Positions 17,372-26,324 of a DNA stretch of 64,000 bases are shown in pieces (within the stretch, counting starts at the first letter, position 1; each line of letters opens with the position of its first letter). The notes beneath the pieces are model-generated. The model did not search any database, was not told where the DNA came from, and was given only the letters and a program-made list of their open reading frames with translations. Source of the DNA: Streptomyces sp. XD-27 (lineage in GTDB: Bacteria > Actinomycetota > Actinomycetes > Streptomycetales > Streptomycetaceae); the NCBI RefSeq assembly GCF_030553055.1, contig NZ_CP130713.1, positions 3,534,001 to 3,598,000 of the forward strand, read 5' to 3'. A program made the translations under genes and the position numbers.

Positions 17372-18313
17372 GTGGAACACGTCATCGCCCTCGATGTGGG
17401 CGGCACCGGCATGAAGGCCGCTCTGGTCGGGGCGGACGGCGCGCTTCTGTACGAGGCGCGGCGGCCCACCGGCCGTGAGCGCGGGCCGGACGCCGTCGTC
17501 GCCGGGATTCTGGACTTCGCCGACGACCTGCGCGCGACCGGCGAGCGGCGGTTCGGCCAGTCGGCCGTCGCCGCCGGGGTCGGCGTCCCCGGCGTCATCG
17601 ACGAGGCCCGCGGCGTGGCCGTCTTCGCGGCGAACCTCGGCTGGCGCGACGTACCGCTGCGCGCCCTGCTGGCCGACCGGCTGGCCGGGGTCCCGGTGGC
17701 CCTCGGACACGACGTACGCGTCGGCGGCCTGGCCGAAGGCCGGATCGGCGCGGGCGACGGCGCCGGCCGCTTCCTCTACGTGGCGCTCGGCACCGGCATC
17801 GCGGGCGCCATCGGCATCGACGGCCGCATCGAGCCCGGCGCGCACGGCTCCGCCGGCGAGATCGGCCATCTGATCGTCCGGCCCGGCGGCCCCGCCTGCG
17901 GCTGCGGGCAGGCCGGGTGCCTGGAGCGGCTGGCCTCCGCGGCCGCCGTCGGCCGCGCCTGGTCCGCGGCCGGCGGCGGCCCGGGCGCCGACGCCGCCGA
18001 CTGCGCCAAGGCCGTCGACGCGGGCGACCCCCGCGCCCGCGCCGTCTGGCGGGAGGCGGTGGCCGCGCTCGCCGACGGGCTGGTCATGGGCGTCACCCTG
18101 CTGGACCCGCGGACGCTCATCATCGGCGGCGGGCTCGCCGAAGCGGGCGAGACGCTGTTCGCGCCGCTGCGCGCGGCGGTCGCCGAGCGGATCACCTTCC
18201 AGACACTCCCCGACATCGTCCCGGCGGCCCTCGGGGACACCGCCGGTTGCCTGGGCGCAGGGCTGCTCGCCTGGGATCTTCTCTCCACGGACTCCACGGA
18301 GGTATCCGCCTGA
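17372..18313 (+). CDS. nagK: ROK-family N-acetylglucosamine kinase
   Basis: Phosphorylates an amino sugar (GlcNAc to GlcNAc-6-phosphate) with ATP. 313 residues. The phosphate loop ALDVGGTGMKAAL is at residues 6-18. The substrate region has HGSAGEIGH, and the ROK zinc motif CGCGQAGCLE is present. GTG at 17372 is the start; no clear ribosome site is visible, and GACACT 6 nt upstream may be a -10 box. The stop overlaps the nagA start (TGATG), so the pair is an operon. The dre box upstream implies DasR repression relieved by amino-sugar phosphates. Confidence 0.92.
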   Translation: MEHVIALDVGGTGMKAALVGADGALLYEARRPTGRERGPDAVVAGILDFADDLRATGERRFGQSAVAAGVGVPGVIDEARGVAVFAANLGWRDVPLRALLADRLAGVPVALGHDVRVGGLAEGRIGAGDGAGRFLYVALGTGIAGAIGIDGRIEPGAHGSAGEIGHLIVRPGGPACGCGQAGCLERLASAAAVGRAWSAAGGGPGADAADCAKAVDAGDPRARAVWREAVAALADGLVMGVTLLDPRTLIIGGGLAEAGETLFAPLRAAVAERITFQTLPDIVPAALGDTAGCLGAGLLAWDLLSTDSTEVSA

Positions 18314-19578
18314 TGGTGCGACGAACGGTTCTCGCGGGTGCCCGGGTGGTGCTGCCGACCGGCGTGGTCGACGACGGACAGGTCACGGTCGAGGGGCGGC
18401 GCATCACCGCCGCCGGGCCGATGCCCGGAGCCGACGGCACGCCGGTCGACGACGGCGGCGGGTCTGCCCGTGCGAGCGCGGGCGGAAACGGGGGCCCCGC
18501 GGGCGCGAGCGGTATCGCCGCGGGCCGAAGCGGGGGGGCAGCCGTCCTCGACCTCTCCGGCCACTGGATCGTCCCCGGCTTCGTCGACATGCACGTCCAC
18601 GGCGGCGGCGGCGCGTCCTTCTCCGCCGGGACCGCCGAGGAGGCGCTCACCGTCGCCCGTACCCACCGGGCCCACGGCACCACCACCATGGTTGCCTCCA
18701 CCGTCACCGGCGACCTGGACGACCTCGCCCGCCAGGCCGGTGCGCTGTCCGAGCTGGTCGAGGAGGGCGAGCTGGCCGGAATCCACTTCGAGGGGCCGTT
18801 CATCTCGCCGCACCGCTGCGGGGCGCACCAGCCGTCGCTGCTGCGGGACCCGGACCCCGCCGACGTACGGAAGCTGGTCGACGCGGCGCGCGGTACCGCG
18901 CGGATGATGACGCTCGCGCCCGAGCTCCCCGGCGGTCTCGACTCCGTACGCCTGCTCACCGACCACGGCGTCGTCGCCGCCGTCGGCCACACCGACTCCA
19001 CGTACGACGCCACCCTGGAGGCGATCGAGGCGGGGGCCACCGTGGCCACCCACCTGTTCAACGCGATGCCCTCGCTGCTGCACCGCGCGCCCGGCCCCAT
19101 CGCGGCCCTGCTGGAGGACGAGCGGGTCACCGTCGAGCTGATCAACGACGGGACGCATCTGCACCCGGCCGTGCTGGGCCTGGCGTTCCGGCGCGCGGGC
19201 GCGGACCGGGTCGCGTTCATCACCGACGCGATGGGCGCGGCCGGGATGAGCGACGGGCGGTACCCGCTCGGCCCCATGACGGTCGAGGTCAGGGACGGGG
19301 TCGCGCGGATCAGCGACGGGCCCACGGCGGGCTCGATCGCCGGGTCCACCCTCACCCTGGACCACGCCTTCCAACGGGCCGTCACGCTCGACGGCCTGAC
19401 GGTGGAGCAGGCCGTACGCGCGCTGTCCGCGACGCCCGCGCGGGTCCTGGGGGTGGACGAGCGCGTGGGCTCCCTGGAGCCGGGCAAGGACGCGGACCTC
19501 GTCGTCCTGAACGACGCCTTCGAGGTGGTGGGCGTCATGCGGCACGGCACCTGGCTGGTCGGGCCGCCCGTGCGCTGA
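18313..19578 (+). CDS. nagA: N-acetylglucosamine-6-phosphate deacetylase
   Basis: Removes acetate from GlcNAc-6-phosphate to give glucosamine-6-phosphate. 421 residues. Metal ligands and active site are visible: HVH (94, 96), the Glu in HFEGPF, GHTDSTYD, THLFNAM and the catalytic Asp in TDAMGAAG. Residues about 41-77 form a Gly/Ala/Ser-rich insertion not usual in the family. The ATG overlaps the nagK stop by one base. MurQ product, imported chitin sugars and GlcNAc all pass through this enzyme. Confidence 0.95.
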   Translation: MVRRTVLAGARVVLPTGVVDDGQVTVEGRRITAAGPMPGADGTPVDDGGGSARASAGGNGGPAGASGIAAGRSGGAAVLDLSGHWIVPGFVDMHVHGGGGASFSAGTAEEALTVARTHRAHGTTTMVASTVTGDLDDLARQAGALSELVEEGELAGIHFEGPFISPHRCGAHQPSLLRDPDPADVRKLVDAARGTARMMTLAPELPGGLDSVRLLTDHGVVAAVGHTDSTYDATLEAIEAGATVATHLFNAMPSLLHRAPGPIAALLEDERVTVELINDGTHLHPAVLGLAFRRAGADRVAFITDAMGAAGMSDGRYPLGPMTVEVRDGVARISDGPTAGSIAGSTLTLDHAFQRAVTLDGLTVEQAVRALSATPARVLGVDERVGSLEPGKDADLVVLNDAFEVVGVMRHGTWLVGPPVR

Positions 19579-19753
19579 CCGTCGGCTCGTCCCTTCGGCC
19601 GCGTACCGGTGGTGGACGGCCCCCTCTCCGCGAGATAACAGTGGGAGTACGAGGGGTCGCCCGCCGGAGTCCGCGATGGCATGATCGCTGGCGCACAACG
19701 GATGAGACGGGAGAGCCGGTCCGGTCACGAGCCAGGGGAGAGGGGACTCCACG

Positions 19754-20707
19754 GTGATCCTCACGGTCACGCTCAACGCCGCCCTCGACATCACGTACCG
19801 CGTGCCCCGGCTCCGGCCGCGCGCCTCCCACCGCGTCACCGAGGTCGTCGAACGGCCCGGCGGCAAGGGCCTCAACGTCGCGCGCGTACTGGCCGCGCTC
19901 GGCCACGACACCGTCGTCACCGGGTTCGCCGGGGGCCCGACGGGCGCCGCGCTGCGCGAGGGTCTCGCCGCCTACGGACGCGTCACCGATCCGGCGCACG
20001 GACGCGTCACCGACGCGCTGGTGGGCGTGGTCGGTACCACCCGGCGCACCGTGGGGGTCGTGGACGACGCGTCCGGCGACACCACCCAGCTCAACGAGCC
20101 GGGCCCGCTGGTCACCACACCTGAGTGGACGGCCTTCACCGGCACGTACGCCAGGTTGCTGCGCGACGCGGCCGCGGTGGCGCTGTGCGGCAGTCTGCCG
20201 CCGGGGGTGCCGGTCGGGACGTACGCCCAACTGGTCCGGGAGGCGCGCGCGGCGGGCGTGCCGGTGCTGCTGGACACCAGCGGGGAGGCGCTGCGCCGGG
20301 GCATAGCCGCCCGCCCCGACGTCGTGAAGCCCAACGCCGACGAACTGGCGGGGCTCACCGGCTTCGCCGAGCCGCTGCGCGCCACCCGGGACGCCCGGCG
20401 GCGGGGCGCGCATGCGGTGGCCGCGTCGCTCGGCGCGGACGGCATGCTCGCGGTGACGGCGGACGGCGCGTGGCGCGCGACGCCGCCCCGCAGGCTCGCC
20501 GGCAATCCGACGGGCGCGGGCGACTCGGCGGTCGCCGGCCTGCTGTCCGGGCTGGTCGAGGGCCTGCCCTGGCCGGACCGGCTGGCGCGCGCGGTGGCCC
20601 TCTCGGCGGCGACCGTACGGGCCCCCGCGGCGGGCGAGTTCGACCGCGCGACGTACGCGGAACTGCTCCCCCGGATCGAGGTCAGCGAGATACGGTCGGC
20701 GGCGTAA
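19754..20707 (+). CDS. PfkB-family hexose-phosphate kinase (1-phosphofructokinase / tagatose-6-phosphate kinase type)
   Basis: 317 residues from GTG at 19754. Ribokinase-fold motifs: RPGGKGLNVARVLAALGHD near residue 34 and the catalytic GNPTGAGDSAVAGLLSG near residue 250. This subgroup phosphorylates fructose-1-phosphate, fructose-6-phosphate or tagatose-6-phosphate at C1/C6. The next gene is a class II ketose-bisphosphate aldolase, the natural next step. Unlike a fructose operon, no PTS gene is nearby, so a sugar derived from amino-sugar catabolism is more likely. The substrate cannot be settled from sequence. Confidence 0.85.
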   Translation: MILTVTLNAALDITYRVPRLRPRASHRVTEVVERPGGKGLNVARVLAALGHDTVVTGFAGGPTGAALREGLAAYGRVTDPAHGRVTDALVGVVGTTRRTVGVVDDASGDTTQLNEPGPLVTTPEWTAFTGTYARLLRDAAAVALCGSLPPGVPVGTYAQLVREARAAGVPVLLDTSGEALRRGIAARPDVVKPNADELAGLTGFAEPLRATRDARRRGAHAVAASLGADGMLAVTADGAWRATPPRRLAGNPTGAGDSAVAGLLSGLVEGLPWPDRLARAVALSAATVRAPAAGEFDRATYAELLPRIEVSEIRSAA

Positions 20708-20770
20708 CCGCGCGCAAGCACCAACGGGCCGACGTCAACGGGCCGGGCTCGGCCCGGGATTGGGGTACGT

Positions 20771-21634
20771 ATGCCGCTCGTCACCACCGGGGAGCTGGTC
20801 CGCGCGGCGCGCGCGGCAGGTCACGGGGTCGCCGCGTTCAACGTCATCACCCTGGAGCACGCCGAGGCCATCGCGGCCGGGGCGGAGGCCGCCGGGCTGC
20901 CCGCGCTCCTCCAAGTGTCCGAGAACGCCGTGAAGTTCCACGGCGGGCGCCTCGGCCCGCTCGCGGCCGCCATGGCCGCCGTCGCCCGCTCCTCGCGCGC
21001 CCCGCTCGCGCTGCACCTCGACCACGTCGAGGACGGCGAGCTGCTGCGGGCCGCGCACCCGGCAGGCTTCGGCTCGGTGATGTTCGACGCGTCGAAGCTG
21101 CCGTACGCCGAGAACGTGAAGGCGACGGCGGAGGCGGTGCGTTGGGGGCACGAGCGCGGGATCTGGGTGGAGGCCGAGCTGGGGAGAGTGGGTGGCAAGG
21201 ACGGTGAGCCCCCGCTGGACGCGCACGCGCCCGGTGTCCGGACCGATCCGGCGGAGGCGGCCGCGTACGTCGCCGACACCGGCGTGGACGCGCTCGCCGT
21301 CGCCGTGGGAAGCACCCACGCCATGACCGAGCGCACGGCGGCACTCGACCAGGCTCTGATCGGCCGGCTCCGGGAGGCCGTGCCCGTGCCGCTGGTACTG
21401 CACGGCTCGTCCGGCGTCCCGGACGGGGAGATCCGGCGGGCCGTCGCCGCCGGCATGGTGAAGATCAACGTGGGGACGGCCCTGAACACGGCCTTCACCG
21501 GCGCGGTGCGGGGCTACCTGACGGACCGCCCGGCGGCGGTGGATCCCCGGAAGTACCTGGCCCCGGCCCGGGACGCGATGGCCCGGACCGTGGCGCACTT
21601 CCTGGGGCTGGTTGCGGCCCCGGCTACTTCTTGA
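20771..21634 (+). CDS. Class II ketose-bisphosphate aldolase (fructose/tagatose type)
   Basis: 287 residues. Zinc-dependent aldolase motifs in order: AAFNVITLEHAEAI, HLDHVED, GFGSVMFDASKLPYAEN, VEAELGRVGGKDG, AVGSTHAM, LHGSSGVPD and KINVGTALNTAF. It splits a ketohexose bisphosphate into glyceraldehyde-3-phosphate and dihydroxyacetone phosphate. Length and pattern resemble the GatY/KbaY tagatose-bisphosphate group as well as short FbaA proteins. It follows the PfkB kinase by 63 bp. Its 3' end overlaps the convergent carbohydrate-binding gene by 11 bp. Confidence 0.87.
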   Translation: MPLVTTGELVRAARAAGHGVAAFNVITLEHAEAIAAGAEAAGLPALLQVSENAVKFHGGRLGPLAAAMAAVARSSRAPLALHLDHVEDGELLRAAHPAGFGSVMFDASKLPYAENVKATAEAVRWGHERGIWVEAELGRVGGKDGEPPLDAHAPGVRTDPAEAAAYVADTGVDALAVAVGSTHAMTERTAALDQALIGRLREAVPVPLVLHGSSGVPDGEIRRAVAAGMVKINVGTALNTAFTGAVRGYLTDRPAAVDPRKYLAPARDAMARTVAHFLGLVAAPATS

Positions 21635-22681
21635 GCCAGACCTGGTCGAGGTTGACCGCGCACTTGTCGCCCGCCTCGCAGGAGATCTTCACGGTGTTGG
21701 TGCCCGCGTTGAGCTGGACTACGGAGTAGGTGTACGTCCAGCCCTTCTCCCAGTCGCCCTTGGGCCCCTTGGCGAAGTTCTCCATGTTGATCGGCTGGCC
21801 GGCCTTCGTCCCGTTGACCGTGAGCGAGAGGCTCTGGTCCTCGCCGGGGACGCCGTAGCCCACGTACAGCTTGTACGAGCCCGCCTTCTCGACGTTGACG
21901 CTCCAGGTGGCCGACGCGCCAGGGGCGTTGATGCCCGCGACGTACGTGCCGTCCTTCGCCTTGGCGCCCTTGATGGTGTTCGCGGGCGCCGTGCCGCCGG
22001 CCAGCGTGAGCCCGGAGGCGTCCTGGGTCGGCAGCGGCTTGGGCTTCGCCGGGTCGGGCTTCGGCTCCTCGCTCGGCTTGACGCTCGAACCCGCGGTCGG
22101 GCGGTCGTTGCCGCCGTCGGCCTCGTCCTTCTTCTTCTCGCTGCTGTTGGTGAGCAGCGCGACCCCTATGCCCGCCACCACGACGGCGACGACCGCGATG
22201 GCGGCGATCAGCAGGCCCTTGGTGTTCGGGCCGCGGCCGCCGCCGCTGCCGCCGTGGCCGGCGCCGTGCGGGCCGGGGCGGGGCGGCGGGGGGCGCCGCC
22301 GGGGAGGGTCTCGGGGGCCGCGTAGTGGGCGTTCTGCTGGCCGTAGCCCGGCTGGTTGTAGCCCGGCTGGCCGTAGCCCTGGGGGCTGCCCTGGGGGGCG
22401 CCCTGCTGCCCGTAGCCATGCTGAGCGTGCTGGGACGGGACCTGCTGGCCGTACGTGCGCTCACCCACCGCCCGTACGTGGTTGTACGAGGTGCGCGGTA
22501 CGCCCGGCTGGTGCGGGGTGCCGGTGCCGGGGCCGGGGTACCCGTAACCACCGGTGCGGGGGGCGGCCGCCCCTGCCGGGCCCTGCTGGGCCTGACCCGA
22601 GGGCTCGCCCTCCTGTCGGTACAGGTAGGCGAAGGGGTCGTCGTTCTCCGGCGTGTCCGAGCCGTTGTTGCCGGCCGTCAT
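21624..22681 (-). pseudogene. Membrane-anchored carbohydrate-binding protein, frameshifted
   Basis: The N-terminal frame starts at ATG 22681 (MTAGNNGSDTPENDDPFAYL) and is Gln/Gly/Tyr-rich up to ETLPGGAP. The sequence then continues in another frame with a Gly-rich linker, a transmembrane segment (about 22,155-22,220) and a C-terminal CBM35/CBM6-like beta-sandwich ending NLDQVWLKK. The switch occurs at or near a run of six G at 22288-22293; one extra G would restore a single protein of about 350 residues. This is either a real frameshift or a homopolymer sequencing error. The intact protein would be a type II membrane protein displaying a sugar-binding domain outside the cell. Confidence 0.75.
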
Positions 22682-22931
22682 CCCTCTCGTCACTCTCCAA
22701 TGCATATGGCCATCGGCGCTCAGGCGCCGCCGCTTCGCGGACACGCGCCCGCGCGTCTCCGCACACGCGCTCTCCGCACACGCGGCAGGACAGCTCATAT
22801 CAGGGCCGGGGCGGCTTCGTCAGGGTCCCCGCTGTCCGGATGGACAATATTCATGATCGATTCACCGTCGACGCACCGCCGACCCGGCGCAGCCTACCCC
22901 GATCGGGCGAAGGCACGCGGCCCCCGTTACA

Positions 22932-24728
22932 TCATCCAGCCCTGCGGTTGGCCTTGGCCCGGGACCGCTTCTCCACGTACATGCGCTGGTCCGCGGATTG
23001 CAGCACCTCGTCGGCCGACATGCCGCAGGCCGCCCAACCGATGCCGAAGCTGGCGCCCACGCGCACCGCCCGGCCCTCGACCCGGATCGGCGGGATGATC
23101 GCGTTGCGCAGCCGTACCGCCAGATCCGCCGCGTCGGCCCGGCCGAGGCCGTCGGCGAGGACCACGAACTCGTCGCCGCCGAGCCGGGCGACGGTGTCGC
23201 CGTCGCGCACCCCGCCGGAGAGCCGCCGGGCCACCTCTATCAGGACGGCGTCGCCCGTGTGGTGGCCGAACCGGTCGTTGATCGACTTGAAGCCGTCGAG
23301 GTCGCAGAAGAGGACCGCCAGCCCCTTGTGGCCGTCGTCGACCTCCTCGTCGGGGGCGGTGGTGTGCACGTGGTGGTCGAAGGGCCCGACGTCGGCGGCC
23401 ATGGCGCCGGTGGCCCGGTACCCGTCGACCCCGAAGCCGTCCGGACCGAAGCCGTCCGCCCCGAAGCCCTCGGGGCCGTAGCCCTCCGCACCGTAGCCGT
23501 CCGGACCGGACGCGGCCGGGCCGTAACCGTCCGAGCCGTAGCCGTCCGGACCGGGCCGGGCCGGGTCCGGTGGCCGCCCCTCCGCCGTGGAGCCGTTGCC
23601 CCCGCCGAGCGGGTGACCGTGCCCGGTCGGCGCCGGACGGGGCGGGTGGGCGCAGAGCCGGGAGCTGAGCCGGGCGCGGAGCTCGGCGCTGTTGGGCAGC
23701 CCGGTCAGGGCGTCGTGGCTGGCACGGTGCGCGAGCTGGATCTCGTGCCGCTTGCGCTCCTCGATGTCCTCGACGTGGGTGAGCAGGAAGCGCGGCCCGT
23801 CGGCGGCGTCGGCGACCACGGAGTTCCGCAGCGAGACCCATACGAACGTGCCGTCGCGGCGCGCGAGCCGCAGCTCGGCGCGGCCGCCCTCGGCGGAGGT
23901 CCGCAACAAGGTGGTGAGGTCCTCGGGGTGCACGAGGTCGGAGAACGAGCAGCGGCGCATCACCGAGGCGGGCCGGCCGAGCAGCCGGCACAGCGCGTCG
24001 TTGGCGCGCAGCAGGCGGCCGTGCTGGTCGCCGCCCATCTCCGCGATCGCCATGCCGCTGGGCGCGTACTCGAAGGCCTGCCGGAAGCTTTCCTCGCTGG
24101 CGCGCAGGGCCTGCTGGTCCCGCTCCAGCCGGACCAGCGCGCGCTGCATGTTTGCGCGCAGTCGGGCGTTGCCGATCGCAATCGCGGCATGGAAGGCGTA
24201 CATCTGGAGGGCTTCGCGTCCCCACGCGCCGGGGCGGCGGCCGTTGCGCGGTTTGTCGACCGAGATCACCCCGATGAGCTCCCCGCCGGAGGCGCCCGCG
24301 GCGTACATCGGGGCGAACAGGCGGTCCATGGGATGCCACTCGTCGGGGAAGCGGGGCGCGGGTCCGGGGGTGTGCCACTGCGGGACGTCGTCGTCGTCCA
24401 GGACCCAGCCCTCGGTGTACGGGACGAAGCGCAGGTCGCCCCAGCGGTCCCCCAGCGCAAGCCGGCGCTCCCACGAGCTGCGGGACCCGACCCGGCCCGC
24501 CATCAGGGCCTCGGCGCCCGGACTGCCCGCGACGGCGGCGACGACGAGATCACCGTCCGGTCGCACCAGGTTGACGGCCGAGAGCTCATAGCCGAGGCCG
24601 GCGATGATGCCGTCGGCGACCGTCTGGAGCGTGTCGGCCAGGCTGCGGGCGGTATTCAGATCGGCGACCACCTGGTGCAGCTGCCGCAGGGTCGCAAGAC
24701 GGATGTACGGCTCCGACTCGGTCTCCAT
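22932..24728 (-). CDS. cdgB: GAF-PAS-GGDEF diguanylate cyclase (CdgB-like)
   Basis: 598 residues from ATG at 24728, preceded by GGGGGAGAA. A GAF domain spans about 20-190, a PAS domain with PAC about 207-325, and the GGDEF domain about 330-595. The active site is intact (RLGGDEFVVL, GGDEF at 517-521) and the inhibitory I-site RDGD (508-511) lies five residues before it. A stretch of about 108 residues (359-466) is inserted inside the GGDEF domain and includes a DGYG/DGFG repeat. Position and architecture match S. coelicolor CdgB, a c-di-GMP synthase controlling development. No EAL domain. A CRP-type site lies upstream. Confidence 0.92.
   Translation of the reverse strand: METESEPYIRLATLRQLHQVVADLNTARSLADTLQTVADGIIAGLGYELSAVNLVRPDGDLVVAAVAGSPGAEALMAGRVGSRSSWERRLALGDRWGDLRFVPYTEGWVLDDDDVPQWHTPGPAPRFPDEWHPMDRLFAPMYAAGASGGELIGVISVDKPRNGRRPGAWGREALQMYAFHAAIAIGNARLRANMQRALVRLERDQQALRASEESFRQAFEYAPSGMAIAEMGGDQHGRLLRANDALCRLLGRPASVMRRCSFSDLVHPEDLTTLLRTSAEGGRAELRLARRDGTFVWVSLRNSVVADAADGPRFLLTHVEDIEERKRHEIQLAHRASHDALTGLPNSAELRARLSSRLCAHPPRPAPTGHGHPLGGGNGSTAEGRPPDPARPGPDGYGSDGYGPAASGPDGYGAEGYGPEGFGADGFGPDGFGVDGYRATGAMAADVGPFDHHVHTTAPDEEVDDGHKGLAVLFCDLDGFKSINDRFGHHTGDAVLIEVARRLSGGVRDGDTVARLGGDEFVVLADGLGRADAADLAVRLRNAIIPPIRVEGRAVRVGASFGIGWAACGMSADEVLQSADQRMYVEKRSRAKANRRAG
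23418..23552 (-). repeat. Tandem repeat encoding DGYG/DGFG units within cdgB
   Basis: Units of 15-24 bp encode GPDGYG, AEGYG, PEGFG, ADGFG and similar blocks (residues 393-437). It is in-frame and lies inside the insertion between the first helix and first strand of the GGDEF domain. Confidence 0.85.
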
Positions 24729-24847
24729 CGCTCGTTCTCCCCCGAGACCTCGACAGCAACTCCTGGCTTCTTGTCGTCCGATTGCCACGGCCACTGAATC
24801 ACAGCGAGCTGCCCGGCAGGTACACAGGGTCAACAATTCCCCCCTGC

Positions 24848-24863
24848 TGTGACTCATGTCACA
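24848..24863 (-). promoter_or_regulatory. CRP-type operator upstream of cdgB
   Basis: TGTGACTCATGTCACA is an exact TGTGA-N6-TCACA and also fits the Streptomyces Crp pattern GTG-N6-GNCAC. It lies 120 bp upstream of the cdgB start, on the cdgB side of the divergent flavin-reductase gene. Binding by a cAMP receptor protein is inferred. Confidence 0.65.
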
Positions 24864-24980
24864 GTCCGTATCTCGTTGCTGCACAGAGGGTGTGGGAGCG
24901 CTCCGACTTTTCCGATTAGCAAATCGTCGACGGGACGGGATGGTCGCCGAGGGTGGCGATCAGCGAAGACGGCGAGGAGG

Positions 24981-25085
24981 CGGCCGACGGGGGCGGCGGG
25001 GACGCGAGTGGCCGCGCGGCGGGATGCGGCCGACGGGGGCGGCGGGGACGCGAGTGGCCGCGCGGCGGGGAAGCGGCCGACGGGG
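24981..25085. repeat. 46-bp period tandem repeat, 2 full copies plus part
   Basis: A 43-bp block at 24981-25023 recurs identically at 25027-25069, separated by 3 bp. A third copy begins at 25074 and stops after about 12 bp. It lies between the divergent cdgB and flavin-reductase promoters. Confidence 0.9.
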
Positions 25086-25169
25086 CGGGCGACCTCCGCC
25101 CCGGGACCTACGCCCGGCTGGTCCCGGCGCCCGATGCGGCCGCGCACAGGGCCCGGTTAGCGTGCTGGT

Positions 25170-25730
25170 GTGCTTCAGACGACGCCTTCCACGCCCCAGG
25201 AGACCGCTGTGCCCCATGCTGGTGGGGTGAGCGACGACGAGTTCCGGGCCGCGCTGTCGCGGCTGGCCGCGGGCGTGGTGCTGGTCACCGCGCACGACCC
25301 GGAGGACGGCCCGCGCGGCGAGGACGTCGGCATGACGGCGACCGCGTTCCTGTCCGTGTCGCTCGACCCGCCGCTGGTGATGGTCAGCCTGCGCAACGAG
25401 TCGCGGATGGACGAGCTGCTGGCGCGCCGGCCGCTGTGGGCGGTGTCGATCCTCTCCGAGGAGCAGCGGCAGATCGCCGGGCGCTTCGCCATGAAGGGGC
25501 GGATCAGCGACCGGCTGCTGTTCGAGGACACCCGGTACACCCGGGGCGAGGCGGCGGGCGCGCCGCTGATCGACGGGGCGCTGGCGTCGCTGGAGTGCCA
25601 TACGGAGCAGCGGGTGCCGGCGGGGGACCACACACTCGTCATCGGACGAGTGCTGACGGCGCGGACGTCGGGCACGGAGACCGCCGGGCCGCTGACGTAC
25701 TTCCGCGGCCGCTACCGCCGGCTGGGCTGA
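25170..25730 (+). CDS. Flavin reductase family protein
   Basis: 186 residues. The FMN-binding split-barrel pattern is clear: FRAALSRLAAGVVLVTA, then MTATAFLSVSLDPPLVMVSL, and DHTLVIGRVL. Such proteins reduce FMN/FAD with NAD(P)H, often for a two-component monooxygenase; no monooxygenase is adjacent. GTG at 25170 follows TAGCGT by exactly 6 nt, suggesting a leaderless transcript. An internal GTG at about 25227 is a possible alternative start. Confidence 0.87.
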   Translation: MLQTTPSTPQETAVPHAGGVSDDEFRAALSRLAAGVVLVTAHDPEDGPRGEDVGMTATAFLSVSLDPPLVMVSLRNESRMDELLARRPLWAVSILSEEQRQIAGRFAMKGRISDRLLFEDTRYTRGEAAGAPLIDGALASLECHTEQRVPAGDHTLVIGRVLTARTSGTETAGPLTYFRGRYRRLG

Positions 25731-25783
25731 CGGCAGCGACCGCGGGCCGTTCCTTTGGAAGCCGCCCCTCTGCGGATGCGGAC

Positions 25784-26194
25784 CTAGCGCTCGCTGAAGC
25801 TGAGGATGTCGAACCTCCTGCGGGGGTCCTGCTCGTCCTTGCGGTCCCGGCGGTCCCGGCCATCGGTGCGGGTGCACTTACCGGTGTTGTCGTTCCAGTC
25901 CCGCAGGTAATGAAGCAGCCTGAGGTCGAGCAGGTCGAAGCCGTTGATTTTGAGCGGGCTCCCAGGGCGGGTCGCGGTTTGGCCCTGGCCCTGCCCTTGC
26001 TCCTTGCCTCGCTCGGGCATTTGGCCCGGCCCGTGGTCTTGTTTCCCACAGTCGACGCGTTTTTCGTCCTCGCTCTCGACCTTGTACACATCCGGGTCCC
26101 CCACCGCGGTCGCCACACCGGCCACCGGGGCGAACAGGGCCGCCACCATGAGGCCCACGACAGCCAGGACACGATGCGTCGAAGCGAACATCAC
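25784..26194 (-). CDS. Small exported protein, unknown function
   Basis: 136 residues, or 135 from a second Met. An N-terminal signal peptide (MMFASTHRV, then a hydrophobic AVVGLMVAALFAPVAGVATA) with likely cleavage after ATA is followed by a charged, Gln/Gly-rich mature region and a C-terminus with RRDRKDEQDPRRRFD. Two cysteines occur in the mature part. It is not recognised as any family. Monocistronic on the minus strand, downstream of a 130-bp gap. Confidence 0.7.
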   Translation of the reverse strand: MMFASTHRVLAVVGLMVAALFAPVAGVATAVGDPDVYKVESEDEKRVDCGKQDHGPGQMPERGKEQGQGQGQTATRPGSPLKINGFDLLDLRLLHYLRDWNDNTGKCTRTDGRDRRDRKDEQDPRRRFDILSFSER

Positions 26195-26324
26195 GCCACC
26201 TCACTCACGAAGAGAAAATTCCGATATGTCGTAGATAACGGAATTTCAGTTGCGATATGTATGAGGCGCTCTGTGCGACCGCGAAACCACCGGAATGCAG
26301 CAATTGGGCCCGATCGGGGCCGCA

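Noticed and set aside
17776..19920. 714-codon open frame on the minus strand
   Set aside because: Antisense to nagK and nagA; low-complexity Arg/Ser/Pro content and no domain.
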